Assembly (NCBI RefSeq): GCF_000214135.1 | Contig: NZ_AFIE01000013.1 | Span: 1 to 64,000, forward strand | Reading direction: 5' to 3' | Length of the DNA stretch: 64,000 bases | Origin: Acinetobacter sp. P8-3-8 | GTDB lineage: Bacteria > Pseudomonadota > Gammaproteobacteria > Pseudomonadales > Moraxellaceae | In this document: one piece after another, positions 60,235 through 64,000 of the stretch | Position numbering within the stretch: the first letter of the stretch is position 1 | Layout: every line of letters begins with the position of its first letter | Translations under genes and position numbers: made by a program | The notes under the pieces: generated by a model | What the model saw: the letters and a program-made list of their open reading frames with translations, nothing else | Databases searched by the model: none | What the model was told of the DNA's origin: nothing

Positions 60235-61221
60235 ATGTCTGCTAGACGACTCGAACAAGCAGCTCCAGCGACCAAAACCGCTTTTTTGTTTCCTGGTCAA
60301 GGATCACAAAAAGTAGGCATGCTTGCTGAATTTGCTGAACAGTTTAGTGGTGTGCAAGAAACTTTTGCCGAAGCTTCAGACGCAATCGGTTTCGATTTAT
60401 GGCACATCGCACAAAGTGGCGAAGGTTTAGATCAAACTGAAAATACTCAACCTGTTCTTCTGACTGCAAGTATTGCATTGTGGCGGATCTGGTTGGATTT
60501 AGGTGGTGTTGCACCAAAGTATCTTGCAGGGCATTCATTGGGTGAGTACAGCGCATTGGTCGCAGCGAATTCAATGACTTTGGCAGATGCGGTAAAATTG
60601 GTTCATTTACGTGGCAAGCTTATGCAATCTGCTGTACCGCAAGGTCAAGGTGGCATGGCAGCGATTCTTGGTTTGGATGATGCTAAGGTAATTGAGCTAT
60701 GCAACCAAGCCAATGCTCAAGGTGGTGGCGCTGTTGAAGCTGCAAACTACAATGCGCAAGGGCAAGTTGTGATTGCTGGTGATAAAGCTTTGGTTGATGT
60801 TGTTATGGCATCTGCAAAAGAAAATGGCGGTAAAGCAATTGCATTACCAGTTTCTGTCCCATCGCATTGTTCATTGATGAAACCAGCGGCAGAGCAGTTT
60901 GCCGAAGCATTGGAACATACTGCCATTGAGTTGCCGAGTATTCCTGTAATACAAAATGTCAACGCAGAAATTGCAATGGATACAGTGCAATTACGCCAAG
61001 CATTGACAGCTCAGCTATATCAGTCAGTACAATGGACCAAGACAATGCAGTTCCTTCAAGATCAAGGAATTCAATATGTTGCAGAGTGTGGTCCTGGTAA
61101 TGTATTGGCGAACTTAGCGAAACGTTTACCCAATATAGAAAAAGCATTCCCACTCGATACACAAAGTCGTATGGAAGATGCACTGAATGCTATTTTAGTA
61201 GCTGAAGGGAAAATTGCATGA
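60235..61221 (+). CDS. fabD: Malonyl-CoA:ACP transacylase
   Basis: 328 residues. FabD loads malonyl onto ACP. The nucleophile is Ser101 in A-G-H-S-L-G-E-Y. F-L-F-P-G-Q-G-S-Q starts the fold, with the catalytic His in P-S-H-C-S-L-M. In many relatives plsX and fabH come between rpmF and fabD; neither is here. Its stop overlaps the fabG start (ATGA). Confidence 0.97.
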   Translation: MSARRLEQAAPATKTAFLFPGQGSQKVGMLAEFAEQFSGVQETFAEASDAIGFDLWHIAQSGEGLDQTENTQPVLLTASIALWRIWLDLGGVAPKYLAGHSLGEYSALVAANSMTLADAVKLVHLRGKLMQSAVPQGQGGMAAILGLDDAKVIELCNQANAQGGGAVEAANYNAQGQVVIAGDKALVDVVMASAKENGGKAIALPVSVPSHCSLMKPAAEQFAEALEHTAIELPSIPVIQNVNAEIAMDTVQLRQALTAQLYQSVQWTKTMQFLQDQGIQYVAECGPGNVLANLAKRLPNIEKAFPLDTQSRMEDALNAILVAEGKIA

Positions 61222-61952
61222 CACAAGAACGAAAAGTCGCATTAGTTACAGGTGCGAGTAGAGGGATTGGCGCTGCCATCGCTCAACAATTGATTCAAGA
61301 CGGTTATTTTGTTGTTGGTACGGCAACTTCAGAGGCAGGTGCAGAAAAACTTTCTGTTGCTTTTGCTGAAAATGGTGCAGGTACTGTTCTCGATGTACGT
61401 GATGGTGCTGCAATTGATGCATTGGTATCAGATATTGAACAAAAATATGGTTCAGTAATGGTGTTGGTGAATAATGCAGGCATTACCAAAGACAATCTTT
61501 TATTGCGTATGTCAGAAGAAGATTGGGATGATATTTTAAATATTCATCTTAAAGCCGTATTCCGTTTGTCTAAACGCGTATTGAAAGGTATGACAAAAGC
61601 TCGCTTTGGTCGCATTATCAATATCAGTTCAGTGGTTGCACATTTTGCAAATCCGGGACAAGCGAATTATTCTGCTGCTAAAGCTGGAATTGAAGCATTT
61701 AGTCGTAGTCTTGCAAAAGAGATGGGAAGTCGTCAGATTACTGTTAACTCGATTGCACCGGGCTTTATTGCGACTGAAATGACAGAACAATTAAGCGAAG
61801 ATATTCGTAAAAAAATGAGCGATCAAGTTGCATTAAACCGTTTTGGTGAAACGCAAGATATTGCAAATGCAGTGAGTTTCTTGGCTTCTGATAAAGCCAG
61901 TTACATCACAGGTACAGTAATACACGTAAATGGTGGTTTATACATGGCTTAA
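61218..61952 (+). CDS. fabG: 3-oxoacyl-ACP reductase FabG
   Basis: 244 residues. FabG reduces beta-ketoacyl-ACP with NADPH. The G-A-S-R-G-I-G cofactor loop (about 12-18), N-N-A-G and the catalytic I-S-S, Y-S-A-A-K are present, ending in the typical G-G-L-Y-M. Its start overlaps the fabD stop. acpP follows after 87 bases. Confidence 0.97.
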   Translation: MTQERKVALVTGASRGIGAAIAQQLIQDGYFVVGTATSEAGAEKLSVAFAENGAGTVLDVRDGAAIDALVSDIEQKYGSVMVLVNNAGITKDNLLLRMSEEDWDDILNIHLKAVFRLSKRVLKGMTKARFGRIINISSVVAHFANPGQANYSAAKAGIEAFSRSLAKEMGSRQITVNSIAPGFIATEMTEQLSEDIRKKMSDQVALNRFGETQDIANAVSFLASDKASYITGTVIHVNGGLYMA

Positions 61953-62039
61953 TGCGATGTATAAACTTTGAAAAAACTAAATATTCAATTAAACTATCAG
62001 GCAATTAAAACGCCGCCACAAGCAATGAGGAGAATTCCT

Positions 62040-62276
62040 GTGAGCGATATCGAACAACGCATTAAACAAGCTGTTGCAGAACAATTAGGTATCAAGGCTG
62101 AAGAAATCAAAAACGAAGCATCTTTCATGGATGACTTAGGTGCTGATTCTTTAGACTTAGTAGAACTTGTAATGTCTTTCGAAAATGACTTCGACATCAC
62201 TATCCCTGATGAAGATTCTAACGAAATCACGACTGTTCAATCAGCGATTGACTATGTAACTAAAAAACTTGGTTAA
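62040..62276 (+). CDS. acpP: Acyl carrier protein
   Basis: 78 residues, very acidic. Ser37 in G-A-D-S-L-D receives the phosphopantetheine arm. The start is GTG 62040 (S-D-I-E-Q-R) with GAGGAG eight bases upstream; the longer frame from 61968 is not protein-like. No fabF gene follows, unlike E. coli. A terminator follows at 62309-62335. Confidence 0.97.
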   Translation: MSDIEQRIKQAVAEQLGIKAEEIKNEASFMDDLGADSLDLVELVMSFENDFDITIPDEDSNEITTVQSAIDYVTKKLG

Positions 62277-62308
62277 TCAGTTGACTGTGTAACACTTGTG
62301 TTATGCGT

Positions 62309-62335
62309 AAAAGCCACCGTTCTGGTGGCTTTTTT
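62309..62335 (+). terminator. Intrinsic terminator of the fab operon
   Basis: AAAAGCCACC and GGTGGCTTTT form a perfect 10-bp stem with a T tail. Confidence 0.95.
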
Positions 62336-62518
62336 ACATCTTGTGAAAATGGATTTGTTTTTCAAATAAAATGTGAGTTACATAACGTTACGTTTATGTC
62401 ACCAATGACAACGTTATTCAGTATGTTTTTTAGCTATAAGAATAATGTTTATAAATTTTTATAACACAATAGAAATCATTCACAGTAAAACAAGTTCACT
62501 ATTCGTATGGAGTAACAC

Positions 62519-62992
62519 ATGGGTCTTTTTGATTTTATTAAAGGAATTGGGAAAAAGAATACAGCACCTGCTGAGCCACAAGCTGCACCTGCTACGCCTT
62601 CAGAGCCGTCTGCTCAAGAAATCGCAAATAAATTACTCGGTCATATTAAAGCACTAGGTTTACCTGTTACAGGGCTTTCAGTGAGCTACAATGGTGCAAC
62701 TGATTTAGCAACCATTCAAGGTCAAGTACAGACACAGGCGGATAAAGAAAAAATCATTCTAGCGGTGGGTAATATTGATCATGTCGCTCAAGTCGATGAT
62801 CAAATGACGGTGGTCACACCTGAACCTGAAAGTAAGTTTTATACGGTGAAATCTGGTGATAACTTGTCTAAAATTGCTAAAGAGGTTTATGGTGATGCGA
62901 ATAAGTACCCTAAAATTTTCGAAGCAAATAAACCGATGTTAAAAGATCCTGACGAAATTTTCCCAGGACAGGTTTTACGTATTCCTGCGTAA
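62519..62992 (+). CDS. BON-LysM protein (Kbp/YgaU-like)
   Basis: 157 residues. A short Pro/Ala linker precedes a BON domain (about 38-100) and a C-terminal LysM (Y-T-V-K-S-G-D-N-L-S-K-I-A-K, 109-122). E. coli Kbp of the same layout binds potassium; potassium binding is not shown here. No signal peptide, so probably cytosolic despite the LysM. A terminator follows at 63008-63031. Confidence 0.93.
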   Translation: MGLFDFIKGIGKKNTAPAEPQAAPATPSEPSAQEIANKLLGHIKALGLPVTGLSVSYNGATDLATIQGQVQTQADKEKIILAVGNIDHVAQVDDQMTVVTPEPESKFYTVKSGDNLSKIAKEVYGDANKYPKIFEANKPMLKDPDEIFPGQVLRIPA

Positions 62993-63007
62993 AGATTACG
63001 TTGAAAA

Positions 63008-63035
63008 AAAAAGACACATCAGTGTCTTTTTTTAT
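63008..63035 (+). terminator. Intrinsic terminator
   Basis: AAAAAGACAC and GTGTCTTTTT form a 10-bp stem around ATCA with a T run, after the BON-LysM gene. Confidence 0.9.
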
Positions 63036-63164
63036 TTTTAAGATTTTCTTTTAAATGTATTTTAATTTTTTCGATAAACTCTCAAAATATAAGAAATTAT
63101 TTGAAAAATTCATGGATAATTTTTATACTGATGTTTCAAATTCTCAAGAAAAATAAGGAAAAAC

Positions 63165-63578
63165 ATGAAAGGTCAAATACTTGATTATTCAGTACAAACC
63201 AATTCTGGTGTGATCACGGGTGATGATCAAAATAGATATCAATTCTCAGGGGTACAATGGCGTGAGCAACATGCGCCAAGTCGCGGTCAACGTGTTGATT
63301 TTGCAGTTGATGGAGCAGGTCAAGCGGCTGAAATTTATTTGATGAATCAATCTATTCAGTTACCGAATCAATTGGGTGAAAAGAATCGAATTGTTGCTGC
63401 TTTATTGGCATTTTTCTTAGGTGGTTTTGGTGCACATAAGTTTTATTTAGGTCAAATCGGCTGGGGCATTGTCTATTTGGTTTTCTGTTGGACGTTTATT
63501 CCTTCAATTGTTGCTTTCATTGAGTTTATTATTTATCTCTGTACATCTGATCAGGATTTTGCTCGTAAATATGGTTGA
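63165..63578 (+). CDS. TM2-domain protein with a cold-shock-like N-terminus
   Basis: 137 residues. The first 60 residues (K-G-Q-I-L-D-Y-S-V-Q-T-N-S-G-V-I-T-G-D-D, then Y-Q-F-S-G-V-Q-W and G-Q-R-V-D-F-A-V-D-G) resemble the cold-shock/OB fold of short nucleic-acid binders. The last 60 form a TM2 domain: a first helix with F-L-G-G-F-G-A-H-K-F-Y-L-G, then a second helix. The role is unknown; a membrane protein sensing nucleic acid is possible. AAGGAAA precedes ATG 63165. Confidence 0.82.
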   Translation: MKGQILDYSVQTNSGVITGDDQNRYQFSGVQWREQHAPSRGQRVDFAVDGAGQAAEIYLMNQSIQLPNQLGEKNRIVAALLAFFLGGFGAHKFYLGQIGWGIVYLVFCWTFIPSIVAFIEFIIYLCTSDQDFARKYG

Positions 63579-63620
63579 GATTAAGCAACTATTATTCATT
63601 TGAGAATCTATTCATTTAAA

Positions 63621-63647
63621 AATTAAGGGCTATATAAGCCCTTAATT
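63621..63647. terminator. Bidirectional terminator
   Basis: AATTAAGGGC and GCCCTTAATT form a perfect 10-bp stem around TATATAA between the convergent TM2 and DUF805 genes. Confidence 0.85.
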
Positions 63648-63662
63648 TTATTTCAAGACCAA

Positions 63663-64000
63663 TTAGCGTGCAGGTGATCCATATTCATTTTGTTCTTGCT
63701 TAGTGTCTGTCGCCCACCAAATAATAAGAACAATCACCCCGATGACGGTCAGTGAAAGGAGTTGCCACCAACCAGAGCGACCGACGTCATGTAAGCGACG
63801 TGCACCGACAGCAAGGCTTGGTAAAAATAATGCTAAATTTAACAAACCATTTAACAAAGGTTCTGTACCAATAATTCGATCTATGATTTGAACAATAATA
63901 CCTAAACCTATAGATACTAAAATGAAAAACCAAAACTCTTTACGACGTGCACGTCCGTCAAAAGTCACATATTGTTTTATACATTTTACGAACCAATCAA
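63663..64000 (-). CDS. DUF805 membrane protein, 5' end outside the window
   Basis: The minus-strand frame stays open to the right edge. It reads ...D-W-F-V-K-C-I-K-Q-Y-V-T-F-D-G-R-A-R-R-K-E-F-W, matching the DUF805 N-terminus Y-x-x-F-x-G-R-A-R-R-K-E-[FY]-W, so the GTG at 63968 is internal and the true start lies just beyond base 64000. Three transmembrane helices follow, with R-R-L-H-D-V-G-R-S-G-W-W between the second and third. Family function unknown. Stop at 63663. Confidence 0.9.
   Translation of the reverse strand, partial: DWFVKCIKQYVTFDGRARRKEFWFFILVSIGLGIIVQIIDRIIGTEPLLNGLLNLALFLPSLAVGARRLHDVGRSGWWQLLSLTVIGVIVLIIWWATDTKQEQNEYGSPAR

Noticed and set aside
61968-62039. N-terminal extension of the acyl carrier protein
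   Set aside because: The 24 extra residues are not like any acyl carrier protein, and a GAGGAG site correctly spaced to GTG 62040 sets the start.
63663-63968. DUF805 gene starting at GTG 63968
   Set aside because: The open frame continues to the window edge with residues that match the family's N-terminus, so that GTG is internal.

Overview
This window reads as chromosomal DNA of an Acinetobacter-type gammaproteobacterium (Moraxellaceae). The DNA is AT-rich. The housekeeping genes match that group in order and type: rplM-rpsI with sspA-sspB nearby, pdxA-rsmA-apaH, trpA-accD-folC-dedD, yceD-rpmF-fabD-fabG-acpP, a membrane PQQ glucose dehydrogenase beside an OprB-type porin, and many small lineage-specific proteins. 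No rRNA, tRNA, CRISPR array, insertion sequence or prophage was seen. The species cannot be fixed from the sequence alone.

Layout. 1-6.2 kb is an AT-rich accessory-looking stretch: a DEDD-exonuclease-like protein, a 47-residue zinc ribbon, a DUF4126 membrane protein, a membrane gene cut by an in-frame amber codon, an exported protein and a pair of paralogous unknowns. 6.2-9.1 kb is a signalling block: a membrane diguanylate cyclase converging on a three-gene operon (roadblock/LC7, small GTPase, winged-helix-like partner) that resembles an actinobacterial conservon. 9.6-13 kb holds sspA-sspB plus a tail-anchored unknown, and rplM-rpsI with a possible L13-controlled leader. 13.4-16 kb is pdxA-rsmA-apaH. 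16.2-19.1 kb has three DUF2147 periplasmic paralogues, with a DxD glycosyltransferase-like gene between them. 19.2-26 kb holds lrgA-lrgB, hflX with a possible frameshifted microprotein upstream, an acyltransferase, a phospholipase-D-family lipoprotein, a metallophosphoesterase and a membrane protein with two L7/L12-like repeats.

26.5-31.8 kb is a run of small monocistronic genes (RraB, an AHSA1-like protein, DUF488, YjdM, YegP, an NTF2-like protein, LtrA, a Nudix hydrolase). 31.8-35.7 kb is the periplasmic glucose oxidation pair gcd/oprB. 36-43.3 kb concerns acyl-CoA metabolism: a CaiB/BaiF family protein with a divergent AraC regulator, two GNAT enzymes, and a thiolase plus bifunctional beta-oxidation enzyme. 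43.8-48.9 kb has a DUF2804 gene and three tandem PF10118 proteins carrying a full E/ExxH/E/ExxH diiron signature, facing a divergent AraC regulator. 49-50.3 kb is an NhaC-type antiporter.

50.7-54.7 kb is trpA-accD-folC-dedD, in which every junction is a stop/start overlap. 54.7-59.1 kb holds a phosphatase lipoprotein and metallo-hydrolase pair, small unknowns, a YciO/Sua5 protein and EpmC. 59.2-62.3 kb is the ribosome and fatty-acid cluster, without plsX, fabH or fabF. The window ends with a LysM/BON protein, a TM2 protein with a cold-shock-like N-terminus, and a DUF805 gene that runs off the right edge.

The observations most worth testing are the possible -1 frameshift microprotein upstream of hflX, the tandem diiron cluster, the conservon-like GTPase operon, the mutually exclusive hairpins before rplM, the amber-interrupted membrane gene, and a possible structured RNA before the diguanylate cyclase gene.
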